64,000 bases of DNA from the NCBI GenBank assembly GCA_022575985.1, contig JAKSXM010000247.1:5665501-5729500 (forward strand), written 5' to 3'. Numbering within the stretch: position 1 is the first letter of the stretch; every line of letters starts with the position of its first letter. Of the stretch, positions 32,946 to 45,515 are shown one piece after another. Below the pieces are notes generated by a model. That model saw nothing but the letters and a program-made list of their open reading frames with translations. It did no database searches and was not told where the DNA came from. The position numbers and the translations under genes were made by a program. The stretch is from Anagrus nilaparvatae. Its lineage: Eukaryota; Arthropoda; Insecta; Hymenoptera; Mymaridae.

Positions 32946-33690
32946 ATTATGTAGATAATGCAGTCCGGAGTGCGACCATGTGCACTATAAGCAGGCATGG
33001 GGACAGGAGAAATTGCGTGATTCTCTGAGGCCATAGGTTAACAACGCACATAACACATTCACATAACACAAACATTTAAACTCGCACACACTAAGGATGA
33101 AAGACCTTATAAAAAAAGCAACTTAATAAATCTATCTTAACAAAAATCTTACAACAAGCATAACAAACAAGACATAAAAGCATTAAAAAGTCTTACATCT
33201 CTCACAAAAAACCATAAATTTTACATACATATACACTCATATGCTAAAATTTAGTCATTGATTGACTAACTTATCACAGTAACATTTAACCTCTTTATGC
33301 TAAATTAAAAAAAAAAGTGTACTGTAAATACCAAAATGCAAATTGACACATGCACACAAACATATAAAAATATCCACACATGCGTAAGGGAAGAACAAGA
33401 GTTATACAAAAACCCTTATACACTTTATCTATGTACTTTTAAAAAGTAACAAGCATATAAATTTGTTTAATTATCTTTTTTTTTATTTTTTAATTGTTTT
33501 ACGAAATTCTTTTAACACACCTACAATAGTACACACATACTACTAAAATTAAATTTTGATGTTAATTATCGTTTCTTAAGCATGTATTAATGTAGATACA
33601 TCATCCAAAAACATTTTTTTAGAAATTTTTCATGTAATAGGCGGCTTGCATGGGTCAGAATTTTAATGATTTTTTAGCACAATTTGAATT
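32945..33690. other. AT-rich with AC-rich stretches, no recognised gene
   Basis: The first 120 bp (CGGCATTATGTAGATAATGC and following) look like another repeat fragment, inverted relative to the sequence just before the A-run. The rest is simple AT-rich DNA. Confidence 0.45.
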
Positions 33691-34359
33691 AAAAAAAAAT
33701 TTTTTAATCCTTTTCGTTTGAAAATAATGTTTGGAATTCACAGGAAAGTTTTCTTATAATACCGGAATTCTGGTTATGGTAACCAGAATTTGGTTTACGA
33801 CAAGCCGGAAAATTTCTGAGTTTTTCTGTCACTAAACATGGGTTTGTTAGTTTTATTCGCCCTTATTAAAATGATATAATCATTTTCTGATCTTAACTTA
33901 TTTTATATTTTCCCCTTATAATTAATTTTAGTGTTAATTATATGCAATTTCAGTGAAATTTTCCATGCTCGTTGACGCCATTTTTTTTCCTGGAATTATC
34001 AGGCTATCCGTAGTTTTGTCAGGCTACGTTAGTCCTTTAAAATGTACTTTCATTTTTTTAAATCGGTCAAGTGGTTCTCGGAGCAAAATGATATAACCGA
34101 AACCATTTTTTTTGACAACTTTAGAGCGTCAGGCTACTGCGTTAACCCACAGAAATTATCAGGCATTAGTATTTTCGTGTATGAGGGTCAATAAATAAAA
34201 GATTCCGGGTATTTGAAAGTGGAACTAAACGAGTTTGATTTCCCCGAATTTATGAAATGTTCCGGTCAGCTTAGATCACCCGCTGGACCGCACACCAGAC
34301 TTCTCTATGACTGGTATTTGTCAGGCTTGACTTAAATAAGCGATTTGTGCACATTTTAA

Positions 34360-36343
34360 CCCATTAACGCCTGAAATCGACTTTTGCCGTATCTGTACTT
34401 TGGCGACGCGTATCTTGGCGAATTTATTTCTAATTAACATAAAAATTGGTGTACTACTATTTTTGAGTATGCTCTTTCAGAATCTGCTAAAAAAATTTCG
34501 AAAAATTATGTTTTTCATGCAGATTTCCAAGAAATAAAAAAAAAAATGACGTTTCTTTTAAAGACTTTTTTTAAAAAACAGAGTTTTCGACCTGAAAAAA
34601 TTTTCGTACTTTATTGCAATAGTAAAAAAGAGTGCAATTTTTGATCAAATTTTCCGTCTACAACCTGCAGAAAAAAAAATTTTACCGTTTTCGGGCAAAA
34701 ATTTGGTCCCAAAAAAGTGCATTTTTCCAAAAAATGAAAGTTACTCTAGTCAATATACGGGTTTGGTTTTATTGTCACTAGGCCTCTCAAGATTCGGTTT
34801 AGTAGGGTTTTTTGGGTCACTGATCACGAATATTGGTCAGATTCACGAATATTCGTGATCAGCGACCCAAAAAACCCCTCTAGACCAAATTTGATAAGAG
34901 CCAGAAGAAAAGTAGCAAAAATACCCCTTTTTGGGGGTAGTTTTTTCTTATTTAAGGGTGAACCCCCGATTTCTTAAATAAAGGACCCCGAAATTCGTGA
35001 TCAGCGATCCAAAAACCATACTAGATGAAATTTGATGACAGCCAGGAAAAATGTAGCAAAAATTAACCATTTTTAGGGGTAGTTTTTGCTTATTTAAGGG
35101 TGAAACCCCGATTTTTTATAAAAAATACCTCAATATTCGTAATCAGCGACCCAAAAAACCCTACTAAACCGAATCTTGAGAGGCCTAGTGACAATAAAAC
35201 CAAACCCGTATATTGACTAGAGTAACTTTCATTTTTTGGAAAAATGCACTTTTTTGGGACCAAATTTTTGCCCGAAAACGGTAAAATTTTTTCTTCTGCA
35301 GGTTGTAGACGGAAAGATTGATCAAAAATTGCACTCTTTTTTACTATTGCAATAAAGTACGAAAATTTTTTCAGGTCGAAAACTCATGTTTTTTAAAAAA
35401 AGTCTTTAAAAGAAACGTCATTTTTTTTTTTATTTCTTGGAAATCTGCATGAAAAACATAATTTTTCGAAATTTTTTTGGCAGATTCTGAAAGAGCATAC
35501 TCAAAAATAGTGGTACACCAATTTTTATGTTAATTAGAAACAAATTCGCCGAGATACGCGTAGCCAAAGTACAAATACGGCAAAAGTCGATTTCAGGCGT
35601 TAAGGTACCAAGCCAGTGAAATGTGGTGTTTTTTAATGATTTTTTAAAAATTATTTTACTCAAAAAGTATATTTATTGGAGCTTTAAAAATTTATATAGT
35701 ATTTTATGAAGGTTTAAACAATACAAAAAAAAATTTTTTTTTCGATGCCCACTATTTGGCTTTAATATAGGTGGCGTTGAAGTTGCGCCTAAAAAAAAAA
35801 TCTTGCTCCACTGCCGACAGATAATCTCCGGATTGGATCATCTGATAAAAAAAAAAAAAAAAATCCATAATTAGTAAAGTGTCTTACATGGCAATTCACC
35901 AGAAAAATAAAAAAAATGCAAAAGGAAAAATTTTTACAAGTGTTTTTAAAAAAGAAGTGAAAATGGACCACGTTTTTTGACCTTTCTCCCATAAAAAGAG
36001 AGTTAAATTTTAAAAAATTGTTTATTTTTCTGGTGAATTGGCATACCCAACTAGTAAATAAACAAAACAAAACCACTTTTTTCCAAATCGGTCGAGCCAA
36101 TCCCGAGATTAACTGTCGGCCGTGTGAAAAAAAGTAGTTTCGAGTAAATCGAGTTTAAAGTTTTGTATACCTGAAGTGAAGTACGGTCACGCGCTCCTTA
36201 ATCCCGTTATTTATAGCACTTAGACTTCGAATTTTGAAAAAATATTTTAACACGATATTTTTGGATATATTTAACATCGATTAAAAAAAAAAAAATTTTT
36301 TTGATATCTGAAAAAAATTTCACTGGCTTGGTACCTTAATGGG
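34360..36343. mobile_element. TTAA element A (piggyBac-type MITE), itself interrupted
   Basis: Ends: the right end is the complement of CCCATTAAGGTACCAAGCC. The left end is the same sequence but split after CCCATTAA by element B. Removing B (one TTAA plus 1232 bp) restores a 748-bp palindromic element with perfect inverted ends. It is flanked by duplicated TTAA (34356, 36344). TTAA duplication is the mark of piggyBac-type transposition. It has no coding capacity. Frames at 35430-36100 are palindrome shadows. Confidence 0.85.
34368..35599. mobile_element. TTAA element B nested in the left end of element A
   Basis: CGCCTGAAATCGACTTTTGC at 34368 pairs with GCAAAAGTCGATTTCAGGCG ending at 35599. 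The arms of about 600 bp meet near 34985, around repeats of the CACGAATATTCGTGATCAGC type. TTAA lies at 34364-34367 and 35600-35603. It inserted into the TTAA within element A's own terminal repeat. Confidence 0.85.
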
Positions 36344-36395
36344 TTAAGCGGAGCAAAATGAGTGACCTGAAAAGCCAGCTGGCCGCGTATCCATC

Positions 36396-36703
36396 CTAAA
36401 GTGGATAAATACTTTTACCAACTGTACGCAAGTTACTGTAGGGGAGAGATATATATACTTAAATTAATATAATATAAAAATTTTAAATAATAAAAAATAA
36501 AGAAATATGTAGAAAAAGCATAACTAAAAATAGATTAAAGTAATATGCATATTTTTACCTTAGTTAATTAAAATATGAGTCTATAGATGCGGAAAAGGAG
36601 TTAATTAGTGACTAGTTCTCAATTAAAAGTTATCTATTTTTAGAAGATGAATTTTTAGTTTGAATCAGGTGGATAGAAATAGAATTTTTTGGGTAACAAT
36701 TTC
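36396..36703. other. Spacer without recognised features
   Basis: AT-rich DNA between the dispersed repeat and the left end of the large inverted-repeat transposon. Nothing was recognised in it. Confidence 0.5.
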
Positions 36704-37155
36704 TGGAGATCGAAACTTCTAGAATGTTTAATATTTTTAGCCATTGATCCTGTTATGTGTCCCTGAAAATTAAAAAAATAATTTTTAAAATTTATTAACT
36801 ACTGACGGAGATATTAGCGCTTGAAATTTCATTAATTTTTTAGGTACTTAATTAATCAAGACTTTTTTATAAATAATCTGATTTAAAAAACTTTTGAATT
36901 TAATAACACAGGCGTTCAATCCAATTTTTATGAAAATCTCGTTTTTTTTTTAAAGTCAGCAAAAATTTGTGGATAAGGGTATTTTTGCATGCAGAATTCA
37001 AAAAAATGAAAATTCTGTAGATCCCGAACCGGCTTATTCGGGAAAATTCGGGAAAACCATGTTCTTGAGAGGAAAAGTATGAAAAGTGCGAAAAGTAATA
37101 AAAATATGAAAATTCTGTTTGCACCATTTGAAAGAGAAGAAAATTTTACGTAAAT
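36704..37155. repeat. Left terminal inverted repeat of the Academ-like element
   Basis: About 452 bp, paired with 44190-44426 and 45288-45490. Identity is roughly 80-90 percent by eye, so the arms have diverged since insertion. Confidence 0.75.
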
Positions 37156-37892
37156 TTCTTAATTTAGTTAAATATATTTTTTATTCGTGTGTCAAGGACA
37201 AAGGTCTTAGAAACAGGGCAGAACGTAAGAATATTATATCTTAGGGTGTATATTACCATGGGCCAAGCCAAGATATCTGTTAGGTAGTTTTTTTAGTTAC
37301 CGATCTTGAATACTAGAGTATCGTGCCTAGAATATTGGTATACCACCCTTAAATTAAGAAAAGCACCCCTTTAAAGTATTTTTTTTTTGAAATTTTTTTA
37401 ATATTTTTTGTACAGCAAGTTTTAAAGTGATTTTAAAAGTATTATAGATATTGGTAACTTTAAAACTAAAAAAATTAATCTTTGGTTAAAACAAATGTTT
37501 TATTTAAGGGTAAATAAAAGGGGTTAAAAACAACCCTTAAAAATAATAAAAAAATAAAATTAAAAAATTTTTTCTTGTTATAAAGTATTCGTACCGCGTA
37601 AAGTTAAAAAAAAAATTTATACCCTTAAGGGTGAAAAATACCCTTAAATAATAATAATTAGTAAAATAAATTGTCATCAGTTTTTATAATTGTTTAGCGT
37701 GTTTTAATGAAGTAAAAGGTTTAAGTGAAGTAATTTATTATTAAAAGTAAATAAAAGGTTAAAAAAATTATTACAAAATTTTCTTTTTCTTTAAATTTTA
37801 TATTTAATTTCAAAAAATAAAGTGCAATAAATTACAGAGAAATCATTCATTTTCATTTTTTAAGTACAATTTTTTACATGCGAATATTATAT

Positions 37893-40800
37893 TCAATTTT
37901 CTTGCATGCATTCATCTGCATCTAAATTAAATTCATTTTCCTGAACATTTTCTTCATTTTCTGAATCAGATGATGATAGGGAAATCTCATCATTAGCTTC
38001 AGGTAAACTTTCCTCTGTTTCATATTCATTCTCATTTTCTTCCCATTCTTCAAGTGTATTTAAGTCTAAATTTTCATTTTCACTAATTTCTACATTCTCA
38101 CTATTTTCGATTTCCTCTGACCTTTTTTCGGAAGGAAAATTTTTGCATGATTCTATGTCGCAAGATCCACAAGCATCTGAGCACAATAAGCCTGCTTTTC
38201 TACATCCACAAGCTTTTCCACATCCTTTTTTGCAATTACAGAATAACTGCTGTAGAATTTCTTTTGGAGCCGGATCCTTACTCATTAGTACAGGAGTATA
38301 AATTTCATCCTTTTTCCAACCCCATTTTTCCGGTGGTAAATCATTTCCTAGCCATTTTTGTGTTTGCAGGTATACTCTAAAAAAAAGTTGTTCGGCAGAA
38401 TCTGATGTTGGTGGTAAAGTTTCAAGTTTTACAGCTTTTTTTTTAGAAATACCTTTTTTAAATAGTTTAAATCTATGTTTATCCAGGGTTTTTATTTTTT
38501 TTTGGCGCACTGTAAAGTGCTAATATACATTGGTTACCACTTTTAAATATATCATCAGCAGAAATTTCGCCCTTTTGGAAATTTTGTAAAGCTTCAAATA
38601 AATGCGGTTTTTTTGGAGCCATGTTTTCAAATTTTTAAAAAAAACTGATTTTACCTTTGTTACAAAAACTTGAGGTCGTATCACAGCCTGACATAGCATG
38701 CAAAGCAAGAATGTTTTGTTTACAGAATGGATATTTATCAAAACTTTTTGAAGAGTAAAGAGTATCAGGTGTTTTTTGTTTGCCAGGTTTTTGTAAATAA
38801 ACTTTCTTATGATTTGGTGTTAATGCTATCAATAATACTAATATATCTGTGTCATTAGCAACTATAACTGGTGTTTTGTAACTGTATGTATTAAGAGCAG
38901 TGTCAACAATTAAATAATCTGCATCATCAACAGCTTGTTTTACTAAAATATTTGCTCTTCTAAGATAATCTGTTAAATGCTGTATAAAGCGTTTTTTATT
39001 ATTTTCATTGGAAAGAAATCTTTCTCTTGAAACAGTTGCTACCATATTATCTGTAAATTGAACATCTGCTGATTTAGTATATCTTCTATTTCTTTCAACG
39101 GATTTGATGCTAGTATCTGAATCATAGCCATCAAATACAACAATTATGTCATTACTAGCATAATGATTTTGAATGTAAGTAACGTATGATCTAAAAATGC
39201 TTGCAAAATCATTGCCTGGCTGCCAGAACACCATGTGGAGTAACATACCCCCATCAATAATATAAATACAATCCTCAGGAACTAATATGTCCTCATCTGC
39301 TTCAAAAAGGCTGTACAAGGCTGATTTGGCGGTTTTTCGTAATAACCCATTGTCAAATATCGACATAGGATACGGAGCAAGCTCATATTGAAAATATGTT
39401 TCCAAATCCGAATCCGTTTTTTTATGTACACAGATACGTTGAAACAAAAGATTTGGGTCTATTGGTAAAATCTTATCATTCATTTTTATTTTACTGTGCA
39501 GAGCTTTTAAAGGCAAAACTCTCTTAGATTTTTGAAATTTAATACTTTCAAATGGTAGACCAATAATATTTTTAATTATATCAGTTCCTACGTTAAAAGC
39601 ATCGTAGGTATTAAATTCTTCACCACCGACAGCACCAGTTGCTATATTTATAAGAACTTCAAGGAATGGAAATGGATCATGCACATCAAACCATTCATCT
39701 ATGTAGACCATGTCTTGTGTATCTCTACTTATTCTTGAGTCTCTTGCATCAGTATGCTGATCAGTTGTTACAGCTTTTAGCCCAACAAATGCCTCCATTA
39801 TATCAATTATTTGATTTACAAGTGGTGCTGTTAATATCCACCTATTTTACACACTGGAGGTATAGCCCCTGTTAGTGATTCCTTGACGCCTGCATTTTGC
39901 ACAACGAATCAAAACTTGCTCAATGGTCATGTCAGGTGAATTTCCAGACCAATGTCTATTGGTCCTCCTAATACAACCACACCCCTTGACAACAAATGCA
40001 TCATACTCATCAATAGCCTTTGCTACTTTTTCGGAAGCTGGACTTGTACCATTAACTATGTAATTTTTTAATTTTTCTATTTCTCTAATGTATTTATTCA
40101 TTTCTTGCACATACATGTGAGCTGATTTAGCATAATGATGATGTCCAGTAGCCCAAAAGTATGGTAGCATTTGAGTAATACTCTCCAATTCTAACATAAT
40201 ATTTCCTGATTTTTCCGCTGCATTTAAAGTTTTTAACAATAAAACCATTTTTATATACTGAACCCATAATTGTGAAGTTTTTCCTCTGCTTTCAAAGTCG
40301 TTGAGTTTATTTAAAAATTTTTTACATATATTTGTTATTATAAAAGAATCGTCAACGTCTTCAAATGTTGGTGGTTGTTCCTTAAATTTTCAAAATGTTT
40401 TTTTAAAAAATTTTGTTCATCAAATGTCAAGCTCAGTTCTTCGAAAATTCGTTTTGATAAAACTGTGTAGACTAAAGTGTGGCCTCTAACGGCCCTTGAA
40501 TAAGCATGACCATCAAACATTTTATCGATACTTCCAGAAGCATAGCAAGTTTCTAAAGCTTCTTTTAGGCCACTACCATCCATTATAAATCCAATGGAAC
40601 CAAGAAATGACATTTTCAAATGAAAAGTACCTAGTCGAACTTTAATATTAGCAATACTGTCAGAAACGTCGCTTGTATAAATTATCTCAACTGCTTTTTT
40701 ATATAAAGGTTGATCAAACGTAACGAAAGTTGTCTGTAATCCAATATCATTTGAAAGTTTTGCTGCATATTTTAAAGCAGTATATATAGTACTGTTATCT

Positions 40801-42576
40801 GATGGTGGTGCATCTATAAATGGCAAAGCAACTAACTTACATTTTTCATACGGCAGTCCCTTAGTCAGTTTATCCATAAAACCATTCCAGCCGGGTAGGT
40901 CAGAATTTTTATACTTAGCATACAGCCAAAGTAGTTCACAATTGCTCAAATTTTTATCGTTAACATTTTTTATATCTAATTGTTCAGCTACAAGATTTTT
41001 TAAATTTAAAGGGTTGATATTTTTGTAAACATAAAAGGGTATTTTTTTAACCTGTGCTACCTGAGCTGCTGTTGGAATCTTTAATAATCGTGGGATTCTT
41101 GTAACATTTTCATAGCAGTCTTCTGGATATACTGCTTCTAGACCACCCAAGATATGGCGTGTATTTTTGCCGTCAAGAGTATTCACTTGAAAATCAAAAT
41201 TATCAAATATGTATTGAGCAATAGAGTTTTTTTTTATAATAATTTGGAGACCAAATAATACGCTATTTTCATATAACATAGCTTCCTCATACGATGAACA
41301 AGCTCCTAAATGACTTAAAAAAGTATTTAGATATCTAGAAGAAAATTTTCTATGTATAAATACTGATATACCTAGTAACAAAGGCGATAAAAAAGATTTG
41401 GGTGCAATCATAGTGGCTATGCAGTGCTTAATAAAAGTGCTTTTACATGTTACGGCTTGCAAATCTCCTTTTTTTTCTTTCAGAAGTAGTTCAGAAAAAA
41501 ATAAATTTACCAAACTAGGCATATAAGAATCTAAATCATTTAAAAATTCATCAGCAGCAGGGTATGATGTATATGTATCGGTTACATTATCCTTAATATT
41601 CATTTTGATCAGATGTCTTAGTAGTGAAGCAGTACTTTTTATCATTTTTTCATTTTTTTTATTAACATCTTTACCTTTTTCTTTCCACGATTTTACTAGA
41701 GCCAAGTATTCGCTATCTCCGAAACAAAGTATATTTACTCCCCCCTGTTTTGATACTATAGTAATATTTTCATAATGGGACGATAATCTTTTTTTAACTG
41801 TCTCAACACAGGGAACATAATCTTGATCACCTAATAAAATAGTTATCTTTTTTTAAAAAAATAAGTAATAAATTATTTTTTTTAAATAATTGTTTCAATA
41901 TACCTATATTGTTCATGATTTCCGATAAAATAAACTGACAATCTTCACTGTCATCGATGAATTTGTAAACTTTATCCATATACTCATCTACAACCTTCTG
42001 TTTCTTATTTTCCCCTTTAGGTTCATAATTATTAGAATAGTTTACTAAACATTGGTTATGATACCTGGCCCTTTTGGTAACTAAATTTTCAGTGGCTATT
42101 CTTTTAAGAATAGTTTTACTTAATCGGTCGTTTTTAATCTTTATTTTCATAAGCATAGTATCCTTAAATTTTTCATCTTCAACGACATGAATTGCACTTT
42201 TTCTTTCTTTGAGACATTTTTTTTTCCATTTTTTTATATCGGCTTCTGAACCACAAATAAAACAGTTAGTAAGAAAATCAAAAGGGGATTCCCTTAAAAT
42301 ACTTTTTCTTGGAGTAAACTGCAAACTTGGATCTTTATTTGTTGCTTGTAATTTTGTTAAATTAGGATAGGTAAATTTTCCTCTGGATACACTAATGTAT
42401 TTTTGTCTGCATTGTTTGTGCACCTTAACAAATTCAGCATTCTCAAAAATTTTATTTTTTCCGTCATTTCTCATTTTACTAACATTTATTAATGTGCCCA
42501 GGCCACGAGATACAACAATAATTTGTTCTTCTGGGATATCATTATCACAAATGCTACATTTTGCTGTAACCTCCAT
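37893..42576 (-). pseudogene. Multidomain transposase/nuclease gene (Academ-like): Cys-His modules, RNase-H-like core, XPG/FEN nuclease, CXC domain
   Basis: About 1500 codons over five frame blocks. Exon 1 (42576-41904) has CSIC near residue 7, VHKQC, then NCFICG and RYHNQC. An intron of 73 bp (41903-41831, GTATAT to TTAG) joins exon 2 in frame. Next comes a transposase-like region with PFIDAPPSD, VTFDQPLY and VRLGTFHLKMSFLGSIG. After it, an XPG/FEN nuclease shows IIDGGMLLH, IVVFDGYDSD...KSVERNRR, VDDADYLIV and ANDTDILVL, which hold the expected acidic metal ligands, then LHAMSGCDTTS. The C-terminus has a tesmin-type CXC motif (CNCKKGCGKACGCRKAGLLC) and an acidic tail. Frame breaks lie near 40395, 39850-39905, 38640 and 38500; the last two are in homopolymers. 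It is probably recently dead, or an assembly error hides an open frame. Confidence 0.75.
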
Positions 42577-42599
42577 TTTTAATAACAAATTGTCTACAA

Positions 42600-44190
42600 A
42601 AATTTAAATATTTTTAATTATATAAAAAAATTTCATCTTAATTTATGTAAAATAAATAAATAATATTTAATACTATTAAAAATGATTATTTATAAATAAT
42701 AAATAATATTTAATATCACTAAAGTGGGCTATTAAATTAAAAATTTTGAGGATTATTAAGGGCAGGAAATAAAATAATTGTTAAATAAAAAAAAAATTGT
42801 TAAATTAAAATTAAAAAAAAAAATTGAATCTATAAAAGAGAAAGTGGTTTTGTTTCAAATCTTGCTAACTTAAATATTTTACTGTTAACTAATATGGAAT
42901 TAATTCAAAATTTTATTAATTTATTATCCAAAACAAAATAATAAACAATTTAAAAACCAAAACAAAATAAAAAATATTTTTCATAAAAATTTCTATTTAA
43001 CATTGTTGGCGCCTTGATTACTTACTTGTTGCTGTTTATGTATACACAATTCAATAAAACTGATACAAATATATATGTATATTTATTGTATAAATTATAC
43101 AAATATTCATAACACAACACTTTTTGCATAAAAACTTATTGTTCTCAAAATATATTGTTTATTATTTTATAAACAAATATAATAAAAATACATAAAACAA
43201 ATATTTCGGAGCTTGTTTTTTTATACACACGACTCCAAGCATCAGCCGTGAACTAACCATACCCGGGTTACATGTATACTGCTTAATGTACTGTGCCGTT
43301 GTATATACAGTATACAGTGCTTGAGGAACAACTCGGAGCATCACGCAGGAAGAATGTGAGTATATATAATTTTGAACGGTTGTTTCTTGAAACGCACCAT
43401 TCATTTTTACCTGTATTTTCTCTCCTTTTTGTACAATGATTTATACCTGTCAGGAGGGTCTTACACAATACCCACTAAACGCAAAGTATAAAAGGGGCAC
43501 TTATTTTCATTTTTTCGTTGAGTTTTTTAAAAAATGTTATGTATGAAAGAAATGAGAATAATTTTTAAAAAAAGTATTATTTTTTACTGCCAATTTTTAA
43601 AAATTTTTTACGGAAAATCGGTTTTTGAAAAATAAAAAAATTTTTTTTTTTATTAATTAAAAACATTATTTCTATGAAATAAAAAAGAAAAAAATTCAAT
43701 GTCACAACTAATTTGCCCATTTAAAGTCTAAAAAAGTCGACTTCATTTTTTTCCTGAAAATAGGGCCTATTTTCGAGTCATTTTTGGAAACTGGAGGAAA
43801 ATTATTGGGTTCTGCTTGATATAAAATTAGAATATAGTACTATTAAAAGCTACTCACAAAAAATGGCAAAGATTTCTTGTACACTTTTTTTTTAATCATC
43901 ATATGAATATTATACTAAAAAATCAAGGTTATTTTTTTTTAATTTGTTATTTAAAAATATTTTTTAATATTAAAAATTAGTTTTTTATAATTGATAATCA
44001 TAATAATACTTTATTTTTTTATATGAATGCAAAAATTTTAAAATCTATAATTATTTATAAGAATTATTTAATAAAAATAATTTAAGACCGAATTTGTGAT
44101 TTGAATTTCCCGCGCAGATTTTACCAATTTTTAAATTATTGTAAAAATAACTTTAAAATGTTATTTTCATTTATTTTAAACATGTATCCT
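42600..44190. other. 5' flank of the Academ-like gene
   Basis: AT-rich leader region of the minus-strand gene, inside the element. A more GC-rich patch at 43200-43480 may hold promoter sequence. No start-site motif can be assigned with confidence. Confidence 0.4.
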
Positions 44191-44426
44191 AAGTAAAATT
44201 TTCCGTTCTTTCGAATGGTGCATACAGAATTTTCATATTTTGATTACTTTTCGCGCTTTTCCTACTTTTCCTCCCAAGGACATGGTTGGGTCAAATTTTC
44301 CTAAATAAGCCGGGTCGGGATTTACAGAACTTTAATTTTTTGAATTCTGCATACAAAAATACCCCTACGTACCAAATTTCGTTAACTTTTAAAAAATTTT
44401 GATGAAAAAACTTGAACGCCTGGGTT

Positions 44427-45287
44427 ATAATATTTAGGACATTATTTAGCATCGATTCACTAAAAAAAATTTTGATTTTCTACGTATCGTCGCGAATAAA
44501 TTGATTTTTTGAAATATTTAGGTTAGGCCAAAAATCAAAAAACTTAAAATATATTTCACATTAATGTTAAACATTGAGATTTTTTTTGTGAATCGATGCT
44601 AAATAATGACATTATTAAAGAGGTTGATATATTGGTAGTATTGGTAGTATTGGTTTAAAAAAAAATAATTTTTTAAATGTATTTATTAAGAAAATATAAT
44701 TAAATTTCCAATGTATTCTGTTTTGTTACTTGTTTTTTCGCAGTTATATGACCAAATAAAAGTTTATATTCTTGGGGATGGTAAATAATCAGATGCTTCT
44801 TTAGACCAGATGTGTTTCCATTTTTCATTTTTACCTTTTTTTCTACTTTTTTATCACGACATAAATTACAAATTCCGATTTTTTCACCAGTTTCATCTTT
44901 TGAATACAAAAAATACGTTTTATAAGTAAGTTTATTACCTCCTGTATTAATTTCAGCCATTGAGCACAAAAAATTTTAGTAAATGAAAAAATAAACAATT
45001 TGAAGTTACAAAAAATTTTGATAAAAAAAAATAAATACATTGTGGTTACGGATTTATTGATAAAAAATAATTAAAAAAAAGAATATCATTTAAAAATTTT
45101 AAATTTCAAAATTCGATATTACGATATTTATCTATTATATTTATATCCAATACCGATACAATATTAAGTTCTGCAATACCAAGCCCAATATGGCCCAGAC
45201 CGATATTTTCAATACCAATATCGATATTACTCAAAATATCGCATTGTCTTGGTATTGCGGAACTATAAATAATGTCCTAAATATTAT
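44427..45287 (-). mobile_element. 861-bp nested element with hAT-type BED-finger exon
   Basis: The ends ATAATATTTAGGACATTATT and its complement (finishing at 45287) form inverted repeats. A sub-palindrome at the left (GACATTATTTAGCATCGATT against its complement near 44590-44612) adds structure. The element sits inside the right arm of the Academ-like transposon, so it is younger. It encodes a BED finger but no catalytic domain, so it looks like a deleted hAT derivative. The target duplication is not clear. Confidence 0.65.
44700..44960 (-). CDS. BED zinc-finger fragment of hAT-type transposase
   Basis: A frame of 86 codons from the likely start at 44960 (MAEINTGGNK) carries ICNLC, then a Lys-rich linker, NTSGLKKHLIIYHPQEY. 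The C-x2-C and H-x4-H spacing and the SxLKKHL helix are the BED pattern that binds transposon DNA ends. It stops after TKQNTLEI, well short of a transposase catalytic region. Confidence 0.7.
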   Translation of the reverse strand: MAEINTGGNKLTYKTYFLYSKDETGEKIGICNLCRDKKVEKKVKMKNGNTSGLKKHLIIYHPQEYKLLFGHITAKKQVTKQNTLEI

Positions 45288-45515
45288 ATTCAAAGATTTT
45301 TAAAATTAGATTCTTTATAAAAAAGTCTTGATTAATTAAGTACCTCAAAAATTAATGAAATTTCAAGCGCTAAAATCTCCGGCTGTAGTCAATAAATTTT
45401 CAAAATTTTTTTTTAAATTTTGAGGGACACAAAACATGATCAATGGCTAAAAATATTAAACATTCCAGAAGTTTACAAGCTCCCTCTCCAACGTTTGCTA
45501 GTATATATGTTACAC

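Larger units (their letters stand above)
33690..36395. repeat. Dispersed repeat, copy split by a TTAA insertion
   Basis: 33690-34355 and 36344-36395 together match 9321-10130 in inverted orientation. The reading breaks at TTAA 34356-34359 and resumes at TTAA 36344-36347. The other copy has a single TTAA there, so the 1984-bp segment between is a later insertion. Confidence 0.85.
36704..45490 (-). mobile_element. Large DNA transposon, Academ-like, with ~450-bp terminal inverted repeats
   Basis: The sequence 36704-37155 is repeated in inverted orientation at 44190-45490, where an 861-bp insertion splits it. Shared landmarks are AAACTTCTAGAATGTTTAAT, TATTTTTAGCCATTGATC, AAGTCTTGATTAATTAAGTA and GGCGTTCAATCC (and complements). 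Between the arms is one multidomain gene on the minus strand with an XPG/FEN-type nuclease domain. The Academ superfamily is known for pairing a DDE transposase with an XPG nuclease, which is why I favour that name. The exact outer ends and target duplication could not be fixed; both sides share GGAG near the ends. Confidence 0.7.
44190..45490. repeat. Right terminal inverted repeat, split by a nested element
   Basis: 44190-44426 and 45288-45490 are the two halves of the arm that pairs with 36704-37155. The uninterrupted left arm predicts the empty site as the complement of GAATTTAATAACACAGGCG. Confidence 0.75.
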
